NCBI RefSeq assembly: GCF_009498295.1
Contig: NZ_CP040813.1
Coordinates: forward strand, 539,001 to 603,000
Source: Oceanihabitans sp. IOP_32
GTDB taxonomy: Bacteria; Bacteroidota; Bacteroidia; Flavobacteriales; Flavobacteriaceae
DNA: 64,000 nt
Reading direction: 5' to 3'
Below are positions 29,251 to 37,371 of the stretch, piece by piece. Made by a program: the position numbers and the translations under genes. Under the pieces are notes generated by a model, which was given only the letters and a program-made list of their open reading frames with translations, was not told where the DNA came from and did no database searches. Each line of letters starts with the position of its first letter. Within the stretch, counting starts at the first letter, position 1.

Positions 29251-30192
29251 CTAGTTTTGTTTTCGTAGTTTATTCAAAGATGCATTTAATTCATAACCTA
29301 ACAATAAGATATTTGAATTTAACCACAAATAAAGTAACAGAATTAACAAAGCACCAATAGAACCGTATAATTTATTAAACTGACCAAAGTTTTCGATATA
29401 CATACCAAACAAGTAAGACGTTAGCACAATGAGTAGCGTAGTAAAAAGCGCACCAATAGAGAAGAACTTAGACTCCTTTCCTTCTCGAGTGCCAAAGTAA
29501 TAAAGCGTAGCAGTAGCCAAGTAAATTATTATTACAAAAAAAACGTATTGTACAATACGAGTCCACGTGAACACTTGAGAGTCTACCTCATAGCCTCTTT
29601 CTTTAAGTACACCAAACAACTCTTGAACCACATAAATTTGAAAATATCCCAACACCACAATCGTAATGATTATTAAAAATGCCAGAATTAAGGAAACACT
29701 TAAGGCATAGAGGTATTGCTTAAATATACTTCGCGCAATTTGTTCGTGATAAGAGCTTTCAAACCCAGAAAAAACAGCACTTACGCCATTTGCCATTAAA
29801 AGAATAGAGAGTAAGAAAACCGAAGAAAGCAATCCCGTTGGTTTTGTTTTATCGATATTCTCGAAAATGTTTTGAAAGAAAAAATCTGATGTCGTTGGTG
29901 GTAAAAACGATTCTAAAAACACCAAAAACTCGTCTCTAAAACCATCTATTGGTATATACGGAATGATTATTAATATAAATAGTAAAAACGGAAAAATAGC
30001 CGTAAAAAAATTAAAAGCAATAGCACTTGCTCTCGTTGTTAAAGCACCTCTAATAATACCAATAAAATAAAGCTCTAATAAATCGTAAAACGATAATCCT
30101 TCAAGTCCAGGTAATTTTATTTTCTTTAAAAAACGGACTAATACATTTATAACAGGAATTTTCTCTAATTTATCCTCAGTAGGTTTCGTCAC
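29251..30192 (-). CDS. YihY/BrkB family membrane protein
   Basis: The 313-residue protein has six hydrophobic segments in the YihY/BrkB pattern. The conserved signature is RASAIAFNFFTAIFPFLLFI in the first segment, followed by NGVSAVFSGF and, near the end, LYGSIGALLILLLYLWLNS. The family has been called ribonuclease BN in old annotations, which is incorrect; its function is unknown, possibly envelope-related export. It is upstream of priA and likely co-transcribed with it. Confidence 0.9.
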   Translation of the reverse strand: MTKPTEDKLEKIPVINVLVRFLKKIKLPGLEGLSFYDLLELYFIGIIRGALTTRASAIAFNFFTAIFPFLLFILIIIPYIPIDGFRDEFLVFLESFLPPTTSDFFFQNIFENIDKTKPTGLLSSVFLLSILLMANGVSAVFSGFESSYHEQIARSIFKQYLYALSVSLILAFLIIITIVVLGYFQIYVVQELFGVLKERGYEVDSQVFTWTRIVQYVFFVIIIYLATATLYYFGTREGKESKFFSIGALFTTLLIVLTSYLFGMYIENFGQFNKLYGSIGALLILLLYLWLNSNILLLGYELNASLNKLRKQN

Positions 30193-30254
30193 GTATTAAA
30201 AATTTAATCAATGACCTGTTGGTCAATATCAATAAATATATCACTTTAGTTCGT

Positions 30255-31115
30255 TTATTTAATGGCCTTTAAACTTAAGTCCATATTATGTACTGAGTGT
30301 GTTAAGGCGCCACATGAAATATAATTCACCCCACATTCGGCATAGTGCCTTACTGTAGCCTCGTTTATATTTCCAGAAGACTCCGTAAGACAAGTATTCC
30401 CAATCATTTTTACCGCTTTTCTGGTGTCTTCGTAATCAAAATTATCAAGTAAAATTCTATACACACCTTTATTTTTTAAAATCTCTTTCACTTCGGCTAA
30501 ATTTCTAGCCTCTACCATAATTTCGAGATCCTTACCGGTTTCGTCGAGGTACTGCTTAGTCATTTCAATCGCTTTGGTTATACCTCCAGCAAAATCAATA
30601 TGGTTATCTTTAAGCATAATCATATCGTACAAAGCAAACCTGTGATTTTCGCCGCCTCCTAATTTAACGGCCCATTTTTCTAAAACTCTGATTCCAGGCG
30701 TGGTTTTACGAGTATCCAGAATTTTAGTTTTTGTACCTTCTAACAAATCGACAAAGACTTTGGTTTTTGTTGCAATGGCACTCATACGTTGCATGGCATT
30801 TAAAACAGTACGCTCTGCTTTTAAAATAGATTGCGCAGAACCCTCAACGTACATTACAACATCTCCAAAAGTAACCTCAGTGCCATCTTGAATGCGCACA
30901 TCTAATTTTAAATTTTTATCGACGTAAGCAAATACTTTTTTTGCAAAATTGACCCCGCCAATAACACCTTTATCTTTTACTAAGAGCTTTGCTCTACCTT
31001 TGGCGTTTTTTGGAATACACGCCAAAGAACTGTGGTCACCATCACCAACATCTTCTCTTATAGCATTAGAAATTATGTACTTTAACTCGGTATCAAATTG
31101 TTCTTGTGTAATCAT
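30255..31115 (-). CDS. nadC: Nicotinate-nucleotide pyrophosphorylase (carboxylating)
   Basis: The 286-residue protein converts quinolinate and PRPP to nicotinate mononucleotide, CO2 and PPi, the third step of de novo NAD synthesis. Motifs are LNAMQRMSAIAT, the substrate-binding ILDTRKTTPGIR, GGGENHRFALYDMIMLKDNH and the late VEARNLAEV and ESSGNI segments. Length and motif order are normal for NadC. It stands upstream of the BrkB-like gene on the same strand; nadA and nadB are not in the window. Confidence 0.96.
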   Translation of the reverse strand: MITQEQFDTELKYIISNAIREDVGDGDHSSLACIPKNAKGRAKLLVKDKGVIGGVNFAKKVFAYVDKNLKLDVRIQDGTEVTFGDVVMYVEGSAQSILKAERTVLNAMQRMSAIATKTKVFVDLLEGTKTKILDTRKTTPGIRVLEKWAVKLGGGENHRFALYDMIMLKDNHIDFAGGITKAIEMTKQYLDETGKDLEIMVEARNLAEVKEILKNKGVYRILLDNFDYEDTRKAVKMIGNTCLTESSGNINEATVRHYAECGVNYISCGALTHSVHNMDLSLKAIK

Positions 31116-31234
31116 GTTGTTATATAGTTTGTGCTAAAATAAGAAAAATGAACAACAAAAATTTCAAAAAATAAGTACCAAGTTTTATAAAATTGATTTA
31201 AATCTTAGTTTTCTAATTTTTAAACTAAAAAATG

Positions 31235-31242
31235 TAATTTTG
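31235..31242 (+). promoter_or_regulatory. Candidate -7 promoter box of rlmH
   Basis: TAATTTTG fits TAnnTTTG and ends only 4 bases before the rlmH ATG, which would make the transcript nearly leaderless. No clear -33 element is seen. Confidence 0.35.
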
Positions 31243-31246
31243 TGGT

Positions 31247-31720
31247 ATGACCATAAAATTGATTGCCATTGGCAAAACCGACAACAAAGAATTAGAAACC
31301 CTAATTAAAGCTTATACGAAGCGCTTGGGTTTTTATATTAATTTTAGTTTAGACCTTATACCAGATATTAAAAACACGAAAAGTCTTAGCGAAGCTCAAC
31401 AAAAACAAAAAGAAGGCGAACTTATTCTTGGGAAACTAAAAGCAACTGATATTTTAATTCTATTCGACGAAAACGGCAAACAATTTGACTCTATTAGTTT
31501 TTCAAATTATTTACAAAAACACATGAATTCTGGTATTAAGCAATTGGTTTTTGTTATTGGAGGCCCATACGGATTCTCTGAAGAAGTGTATAAAAAAGCA
31601 AATGGGAAAGTGTCGTTATCTAAAATGACATTTTCCCATCAAATGATTCGCTTATTTATTATCGAACAACTTTACAGAGGCTTTACCATTTTACGAAATG
31701 AGCCTTACCACCATCGATAA
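31247..31720 (+). CDS. rlmH: 23S rRNA (pseudouridine1915-N3)-methyltransferase RlmH
   Basis: The 157-residue SPOUT methyltransferase has the RlmH landmarks FDENGKQFDS, FVIGGPYGFSEEVYKKA (the SAM-binding knot) and the C-terminal SHQMIRLFIIEQLYRGFTI, ending in PYHHR. It methylates a pseudouridine in helix 69 of 23S rRNA after the 70S ribosome assembles. Length matches the family exactly. It is convergent with hpf and only 13 bases separate the stops. Confidence 0.96.
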   Translation: MTIKLIAIGKTDNKELETLIKAYTKRLGFYINFSLDLIPDIKNTKSLSEAQQKQKEGELILGKLKATDILILFDENGKQFDSISFSNYLQKHMNSGIKQLVFVIGGPYGFSEEVYKKANGKVSLSKMTFSHQMIRLFIIEQLYRGFTILRNEPYHHR

Positions 31721-31733
31721 CAAATAATACATA

Positions 31734-32033
31734 CTAATGTGTTTTAAAAACCTCTTTACGTTTTTTAAGTTGACGCTCCAAATCGTTAATGGTTTCTCTA
31801 ACCGAAACTTCGAAATTATTTTCGTTAGAAGTTGCAAATATTCTTGGTCCTGGCAAACTTAATTCAATATTACAGATTTTACCTAAATCGTGCTCTTTCT
31901 CATTTTGCTTAAAATACACCATGGCACTAATTAAGAAATCGTATTTATTAAATAGTTTTTGTAGTTTTTCTTCCGTAAAATCAGAAAGGGTTTCGCTTAC
32001 ATCTACACCCACATATTGAAACTTTACTGTCAT
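31734..32033 (-). CDS. hpf: Short ribosome hibernation-promoting factor (HPF/RaiA family)
   Basis: I placed the start at 32033, giving MTVKFQYVGVDVSETLSDF and 99 residues, the usual size of short HPF. The frame continues 26 codons upstream but the added part does not resemble the family. The beta-alpha-beta-beta-beta-alpha fold is suggested by FTEEKLQKLFNKYDFLISAM and FEVSVRETINDLERQLKKRK. These proteins bind the decoding region of the 30S subunit and shut down translation in stationary phase. No long-HPF dimerisation domain is present. Confidence 0.85.
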   Translation of the reverse strand: MTVKFQYVGVDVSETLSDFTEEKLQKLFNKYDFLISAMVYFKQNEKEHDLGKICNIELSLPGPRIFATSNENNFEVSVRETINDLERQLKKRKEVFKTH

Positions 32034-32348
32034 AACATTGCTTTTTTTGTTAATATTCAAATGTAAAAAAGTTTTCCATTTATAGTAGGCTTTTGGAACG
32101 AAATAATTCATAAATATTCGGCTTTCAATTCAAACGAATTAACACATAACTACTTACAACTTCCAATAACTAAAACAAAAATCCAAAAAATTATTTTCGT
32201 TGGAATTAAAATCATCCATTTATCCTTTCTAAACTCAAAATACATCGGGGAATCATCATTTATATCAAAATAGCACTTTTAAACAACCAAACCACGGTTA
32301 GCAAATTAATATTTGTTTACTTTTACCCCTTAAATTCAAACCATTTTT

Positions 32349-32921
32349 ATGCAACTCGTCTTCGCCACCAATAATCTTAATAAAATAAAGGAGGTACAAG
32401 CTTTAATACCTGAACATATTAAACTACTTAGCTTAAAAGACATAGGATGTTTTGAGGATGTCCCAGAAACCCAAAATACCATTGAAGCCAATGCCAAACA
32501 AAAAGCGGCATACATTAAAAAGCATTATGGTTATAATTGTTTTGCAGACGATACTGGCCTAGAAGTAGAAGCGCTACAAGGTAAACCAGGAGTGTATTCT
32601 GCCCGTTATGCTGGCGAGCAACGCAATGCAGAAGATAACAACAATAAGTTGCTTGAGGCATTAAAAAACAAACAAAACAGACAGGCGCAGTTTAAAACCG
32701 TAATTGCTTTAGAATTAGACAACCAACAACATACTTTTACTGGTATCTGCAAAGGAGAAATAACTACTAGTAAATATGGTGAGAAGGGTTTTGGTTACGA
32801 TCCTATTTTTAAACCTCACGGACATGATATCACATTTGCTGAAATGGAATTAAACTTAAAAAACAGTATCGGTCACCGTGGAAAGGCCATAAATTTGCTC
32901 GTAAATTTTTTAAATTCGTAA
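32349..32921 (+). CDS. rdgB: XTP/dITP diphosphatase (RdgB/HAM1 family)
   Basis: The 190-residue protein removes deaminated purine nucleotides (ITP, XTP, dITP) by hydrolysis to the monophosphate and PPi. Motifs are the N-terminal ATNNLNKIKEVQALI, the central FADDTGLEVEALQGKPGVYS with the catalytic aspartate, then EKGFGYDPIF and the end NSIGHRGKAIN. Length is normal. It precedes the rsh gene by about 73 bases on the same strand. Confidence 0.96.
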   Translation: MQLVFATNNLNKIKEVQALIPEHIKLLSLKDIGCFEDVPETQNTIEANAKQKAAYIKKHYGYNCFADDTGLEVEALQGKPGVYSARYAGEQRNAEDNNNKLLEALKNKQNRQAQFKTVIALELDNQQHTFTGICKGEITTSKYGEKGFGYDPIFKPHGHDITFAEMELNLKNSIGHRGKAINLLVNFLNS

Positions 32922-32994
32922 AAGTTGAGTTTTTTAAACACAAAAAGATAAAATCTTATTGTTTGTTAATCTTGTATTTGTTATATTTAATTTT

Positions 32995-35208
32995 ATGACA
33001 GAAGAAGCCTTAGAAAAAGAAAATATTGCCATTGCTAAAGCCTATAAAGAGTTATTAAAGGTAAGCTATACCACGCTTTCAACAGAAGATAAAAAACTAA
33101 TTCGTAGCGCTTTTGATGTGGCTATTGATGCGCATAAAAATCAGCGCAGAAAATCTGGAGAAGCGTATATATTTCACCCCATAGCAGTGGCAAAAATTGT
33201 AGCACAACAAATTGGTTTAGATGGCACCTCTATTGCCGCAGCACTGCTACACGATGTTGTTGAAGATAGTGAGGATTACTCCATAACAGATATCGAGAAT
33301 TTATTTGGCGAAACTGTAGCAAAAATTGTAAATGGTCTCACAAAAATATCATCACTAAAAAAAGATATGGATGTGTCGCTGCAAGCCGAGAATTTTCGCA
33401 AAATGCTTCTTACTTTAAATGATGATGTTCGGGTTATTATTATAAAAATTGCCGATAGGTTGCATAATATGCAAACCATGGGTTCTATGCGAGACGATAA
33501 ACAAGTTAAAATCGCCTCAGAAACCCTCTATATATATGCTCCTTTAGCGCATAGAATTGGCCTGTACAATATAAAAAGCGAACTTGAAGACTTAGGATTA
33601 AAATACACCGAACCCGAAGTTTACAACGACATTTTACATAAAATAAAAGAAAGCAAAGAAGAGCAAGACAAATACATAGAGGACTTTAGTGAGGTTATAA
33701 AAAATTCATTGGATAAAGAATTACTTGACTACACCATAAAAGGGCGTCCAAAATCGATATACTCGATACGCCGAAAAATGCAAAATCAAGGCGTTTCGTT
33801 CGATGAAGTTTACGATAAATTCGCCGTTAGAATTGTTTATAAAAGCGACCCTGAAAACGAAAAGTTTTTGGCTTGGAAAATTTACTCGATTGTAACCGAC
33901 CATTTTAGACCAAATCCTACACGCTTACGCGATTGGCTTTCTTCGCCAAAATCTACGGGTTACGAGGCTTTACACATAACCGTAATGGGCCCAAGAGGCC
34001 GCTGGGTAGAAGTGCAAATTCGAAGCGAACGTATGAACGAAATCGCAGAAAAAGGCTACGCTGCACATTATAAGTACAAACAAAAAGGTGAGAAAGAGGA
34101 CAGCTTAGAATCTTGGATTAACAGACTCCAAGAAGCCTTAGAAAGTGCCGATACGAATGCGGTAGATTTTGTAGAACAATTCAAATTAAATCTGTATTCT
34201 AAAGAAATATTCGTGTTTACACCGACTGGAGAATTAAAATCCCTCCCAAAAGGAGCCACTGCTTTAGACTTTGCTTTCAGTATTCACACCCAAGTTGGTA
34301 TGAAAACCCGAGGTGCCAAAGTTAATGGTAAACTGGTACCACTAAGTCATGTTTTGCATAGTGGAGATCAAGTAAATATTTTAACATCAGATTCTGCCAA
34401 ACCCAATTCCAATTGGCTAGACTATGCCACGACAGCAAGAGCAAGAAGTAAAATTAAAACAGCTCTTAAAGAAGACAGAAAGCTTATTGGTGAAGAAGGT
34501 AAAGAGATTTTAAAGCGTAAATTAAAACAACTTAAAATTACTCTTAATGAAAATTCAATAAACGAATTAGTAAATTTCTTTAACCTAAAAACAAGCCTAG
34601 ACCTCTTTTATAGGGTTGGTATTGGTACTATAGACAATACCATGCTTAAAAATTATGCTGCCTCTAGAAGCAATGCATTAATGAGCTTTTTAAAGAATAA
34701 AATCTCACGTAAGCCCACTATAAGAAAAGAAGACTTAGACAAAGATGAAGTTACAGCAAAATACGATTCGCTAGTTTTTGGTAGAGAGGAAGAAAAATTA
34801 GATTATAAATTATCAACATGCTGCAACCCCATACCTGGTGATCTCGTTTTTGGATTTCTAACCATTAAAGATGGTATTAAGGTGCATAAAAGAAACTGCC
34901 CCAATGCATTAAGTTTGCAGTCCAATTACGCATACAGAATAATGCCGGCAAGATGGATAGATTCATCGCAACAAGAGTTTATGGTTCAAATTATGCTCTC
35001 AGGAATAGACCATATTGGTTTGGTAAATGATATAACCAACATTATATCAGAAGACATGCATGTTGACATGAGGAGTATAAGTTTTGAAACTAACGACGGC
35101 TTATTTTCTGGAAAAATCAATGTGGTTGTAAAAAACAACAACATTATAAAAAAACTATTACATAAACTTAAAAAAATTAATGGTATCGATAAGGTTACCA
35201 GAGTTTAA
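32995..35208 (+). CDS. Bifunctional (p)ppGpp synthetase/hydrolase (RelA/SpoT family)
   Basis: I chose the ATG at 32995 (MTEEALEKENIAIAKAY); an in-frame TTG-type extension of 12 codons looks non-homologous. The 737-residue enzyme has the HD hydrolase domain (HPIAVAKIVAQQIG, ALLHDVVEDS, DRLHNMQTMGS), the synthetase domain (GRPKSIYSIRRKM, TRLRDWLSSPKSTGYEALH), a TGS domain (FTPTGELKSLPKGATALDFA), a conserved-cysteine region (STCCNPIPGD) and a C-terminal ACT domain. The hydrolase metal and acidic residues look intact, so it is probably a true bifunctional Rsh that makes and degrades the stringent alarmone. It is followed by a Fur-like gene 27 bases downstream. Confidence 0.94.
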   Translation: MTEEALEKENIAIAKAYKELLKVSYTTLSTEDKKLIRSAFDVAIDAHKNQRRKSGEAYIFHPIAVAKIVAQQIGLDGTSIAAALLHDVVEDSEDYSITDIENLFGETVAKIVNGLTKISSLKKDMDVSLQAENFRKMLLTLNDDVRVIIIKIADRLHNMQTMGSMRDDKQVKIASETLYIYAPLAHRIGLYNIKSELEDLGLKYTEPEVYNDILHKIKESKEEQDKYIEDFSEVIKNSLDKELLDYTIKGRPKSIYSIRRKMQNQGVSFDEVYDKFAVRIVYKSDPENEKFLAWKIYSIVTDHFRPNPTRLRDWLSSPKSTGYEALHITVMGPRGRWVEVQIRSERMNEIAEKGYAAHYKYKQKGEKEDSLESWINRLQEALESADTNAVDFVEQFKLNLYSKEIFVFTPTGELKSLPKGATALDFAFSIHTQVGMKTRGAKVNGKLVPLSHVLHSGDQVNILTSDSAKPNSNWLDYATTARARSKIKTALKEDRKLIGEEGKEILKRKLKQLKITLNENSINELVNFFNLKTSLDLFYRVGIGTIDNTMLKNYAASRSNALMSFLKNKISRKPTIRKEDLDKDEVTAKYDSLVFGREEEKLDYKLSTCCNPIPGDLVFGFLTIKDGIKVHKRNCPNALSLQSNYAYRIMPARWIDSSQQEFMVQIMLSGIDHIGLVNDITNIISEDMHVDMRSISFETNDGLFSGKINVVVKNNNIIKKLLHKLKKINGIDKVTRV

Positions 35209-35235
35209 AAAATAGTGTAAATTTGCCATGACATT

Positions 35236-35688
35236 ATGGAACCGAAAATAGAAAAAAAAAATCAAGACATCGTTAAAAGCGTATTTACAAGCTTTTTAGA
35301 AAATAAAGGACATCGAAAAACGCCCGAACGTTACGCTATACTCAAAGAAGTTTATAATAGTAACGAACATTTCGATATCGAGTCTTTGTATCTCACCATG
35401 AAAAATAAAAAGTATCGGGTATCTCGAGCTACACTTTATAATACTATCGAACTGCTTTTAGAATGTGGTCTAGTTAGAAAACATCAATTTGGTAAAAATC
35501 AAGCGCATTACGAAAAATCGTATTTTGATAGGCAGCACGACCATGTAATACTAACAGACACTGGCGAGGTCATCGAATTTTGCGATCCAAGAATTCAATC
35601 TATAAAAAAAACAATCGAAGAGGTTTTCGATATTGAGATAAATAATCATTCACTCTATTTCTACGGGAATAGAAAATCAAACAAATAA
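35236..35688 (+). CDS. Fur family transcriptional regulator
   Basis: The 150-residue protein has the Fur winged helix ([20 protein letters not shown], then [18 protein letters not shown]) and the regulatory metal region [19 protein letters not shown]. The two CxxC pairs that bind structural zinc in E. coli Fur are absent: the first position reads LTDTGE. Metal choice (iron, zinc or peroxide sensing) therefore cannot be assigned. It sits between rsh and purA, 7 bases before the latter, and the three are probably co-transcribed, a common flavobacterial arrangement. Confidence 0.9.
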   Translation: MEPKIEKKNQDIVKSVFTSFLENKGHRKTPERYAILKEVYNSNEHFDIESLYLTMKNKKYRVSRATLYNTIELLLECGLVRKHQFGKNQAHYEKSYFDRQHDHVILTDTGEVIEFCDPRIQSIKKTIEEVFDIEINNHSLYFYGNRKSNK

Positions 35689-35695
35689 TTTTAAA

Positions 35696-36970
35696 ATGGC
35701 AGTAGATTTACTTCTAGGATTACAATGGGGAGACGAAGGCAAAGGAAAAATTGTTGATGTACTTACCTCTAACTACAACATTATTGCACGTTTTCAGGGT
35801 GGTCCAAATGCAGGACACACACTTGTGTTTAACGGAAAAAAACATGTATTACACACAATTCCTTCTGGAATTTTTCATCAAAATGCGACCAATTTAGTAG
35901 GAAATGGGGTAGTTATAGATCCCGTAATCTTTAAAAAAGAACTAGATAAACTAGAAGAGCAAGATGTAGACTACAGAAAAACTCTAGTCATTTCACGTAA
36001 AGCACATATTATCCTGCCAACACACCGCTTGTTAGATGCTGCTAGTGAAGCCTCTAAAGGAAAGGCTAAAATAGGATCGACACTTAAAGGTATCGGTCCC
36101 ACTTATATGGATAAAACGGGACGTAATGGTATTCGTGTTGGCGATTTAGAACTAAGCGACTGGAAAGAACGTTACAGAGCCCTTGCAAATAAGCACGAAT
36201 CGATGATTGCATTTTACAATGTTAACGTTGAATATAATTTAGCCGAGTTAGAAAAAGAATTTTTTGAAGCGATTGAAGTTTTAAAATCTTTAACTTTTAT
36301 CGATTCTGAAGAATATATTTACCAAGCACAAAAAGCAGGACAATCTATTCTAGCAGAGGGCGCTCAAGGCTCTTTACTAGATATTGATTTTGGAACCTAC
36401 CCTTTTGTAACCTCTAGTAACACTACGGCAGCTGGTGCTTGTACCGGTCTAGGTGTATCGCCAAATCAAATTGGCGAAGTTATTGGAATTTTTAAAGCCT
36501 ATACAACCCGTGTGGGATCTGGACCTTTCCCTACAGAATTATTCGATAAAGATGGGGAAACCATGGCTCAAGTTGGTAGAGAATTTGGAGCGACTACCGG
36601 ACGATCAAGACGCTGTGGCTGGCTCGATTTAATAGCCTTAAAATACGCTTGCCAAGTAAATGGTGTTACACAACTCATGATGATGAAAGGCGATGTGCTC
36701 TCTGGTTTCGAAACCTTAAAAATATGTACCGCATACAAATATAAAGGTGAAATTATTCATCATTTCCCTTACAATATAGAACCACAAAACGTACAACCGA
36801 TATACACCGAGTTCAAAGGATGGTCTGAAGATTTAACACAAATGAGTAACGCTTCAGAATTCCCAAAACCTTTAAACGACTATATTGAATTTATAGAAAA
36901 AGAACTGGAAATACCAATTTCTGTGGTGTCTGTAGGTCCCGATAGAAAACAGACTATTTTTAGGAAATAG
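35696..36970 (+). CDS. purA: Adenylosuccinate synthetase
   Basis: The 424-residue enzyme joins IMP and aspartate with GTP hydrolysis, the first committed step to AMP. Seen are the P-loop-like GLQWGDEGKGKIVD, the IMP-binding FQGGPNAGHTLVF, STLKGIGPTYMDKTGRNG, EGAQGSLLDIDFGTYPFVTS, and GRSRRCGWLDLIALKYA. Length is normal. It partners functionally with purB at 57701, which is far away here. A hairpin terminator follows 24 bases after the stop. Confidence 0.97.
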   Translation: MAVDLLLGLQWGDEGKGKIVDVLTSNYNIIARFQGGPNAGHTLVFNGKKHVLHTIPSGIFHQNATNLVGNGVVIDPVIFKKELDKLEEQDVDYRKTLVISRKAHIILPTHRLLDAASEASKGKAKIGSTLKGIGPTYMDKTGRNGIRVGDLELSDWKERYRALANKHESMIAFYNVNVEYNLAELEKEFFEAIEVLKSLTFIDSEEYIYQAQKAGQSILAEGAQGSLLDIDFGTYPFVTSSNTTAAGACTGLGVSPNQIGEVIGIFKAYTTRVGSGPFPTELFDKDGETMAQVGREFGATTGRSRRCGWLDLIALKYACQVNGVTQLMMMKGDVLSGFETLKICTAYKYKGEIIHHFPYNIEPQNVQPIYTEFKGWSEDLTQMSNASEFPKPLNDYIEFIEKELEIPISVVSVGPDRKQTIFRK

Positions 36971-36994
36971 GCTGCTATTAAAACATAGAAATTT

Positions 36995-37025
36995 AAACGC
37001 TTCAACTTATTTTGAAGCGTTTTTT
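36995..37025 (+). terminator. Rho-independent terminator of purA
   Basis: An 11-bp stem (AAACGCTTCAA with TTGAAGCGTTT) has a 6-base loop and a run of six T at the 3' side. It directly precedes copy 3 of the 260-bp repeat. Confidence 0.85.
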
Positions 37026-37038
37026 ATTTCGTTGTAAA

Positions 37039-37297
37039 ACCAATTTAATTTTAAAATGTCGTACGGTTAATTTGAATTCTTTATTGTTCAGATGAGATAG
37101 AAATCGCAGATTCACGAACTCTTTTTTTTACTATATTAGAAGCGTGAGCTAAAATCAAAGCATAGCCAAAGTTGTGGTTTTATTTTATACCGAAATACAG
37201 ACGAAAAAGAACTGCGAAGCACATTATGAACAACTATTTGTAAAATAGAAAGATGTGAGTCAACGAATTATGGGTGACATGACATGGTTAATTTGGT
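37039..37297 (+). repeat. Dispersed 260-bp intergenic repeat, copy 3 (full length, inverted)
   Basis: It runs from ACCAATTTAATTTTAAAATG to GACATGGTTAATTTGGT and is the reverse-orientation partner of copy 2 along its full 259 bases. Internal conserved blocks are CAGATGAGATAGAAATCGCA, AGCGTGAGCTAAAATCAAAG and TTTTATTTTATACCGAAATA. The small hairpin CTATTTGTAAAATAG at 37229-37243 is kept. Differences include changes in many single positions but very few length changes. It lies after the purA terminator and before the OstA-like gene. No coding frame is maintained. Confidence 0.85.
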
Positions 37298-37346
37298 ATA
37301 AATCATAAAAAAAACATAACAGATAATTAAACATCATTATTATCGT

Positions 37347-37354
37347 TATTTTTG
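37347..37354 (+). promoter_or_regulatory. Candidate -7 promoter box of the OstA-like gene
   Basis: TATTTTTG matches TAnnTTTG and lies 18 bases before the TTG start at 37372, supporting that unusual start codon. Confidence 0.4.
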
Positions 37355-37371
37355 CCTTAAACTTTTTCACC

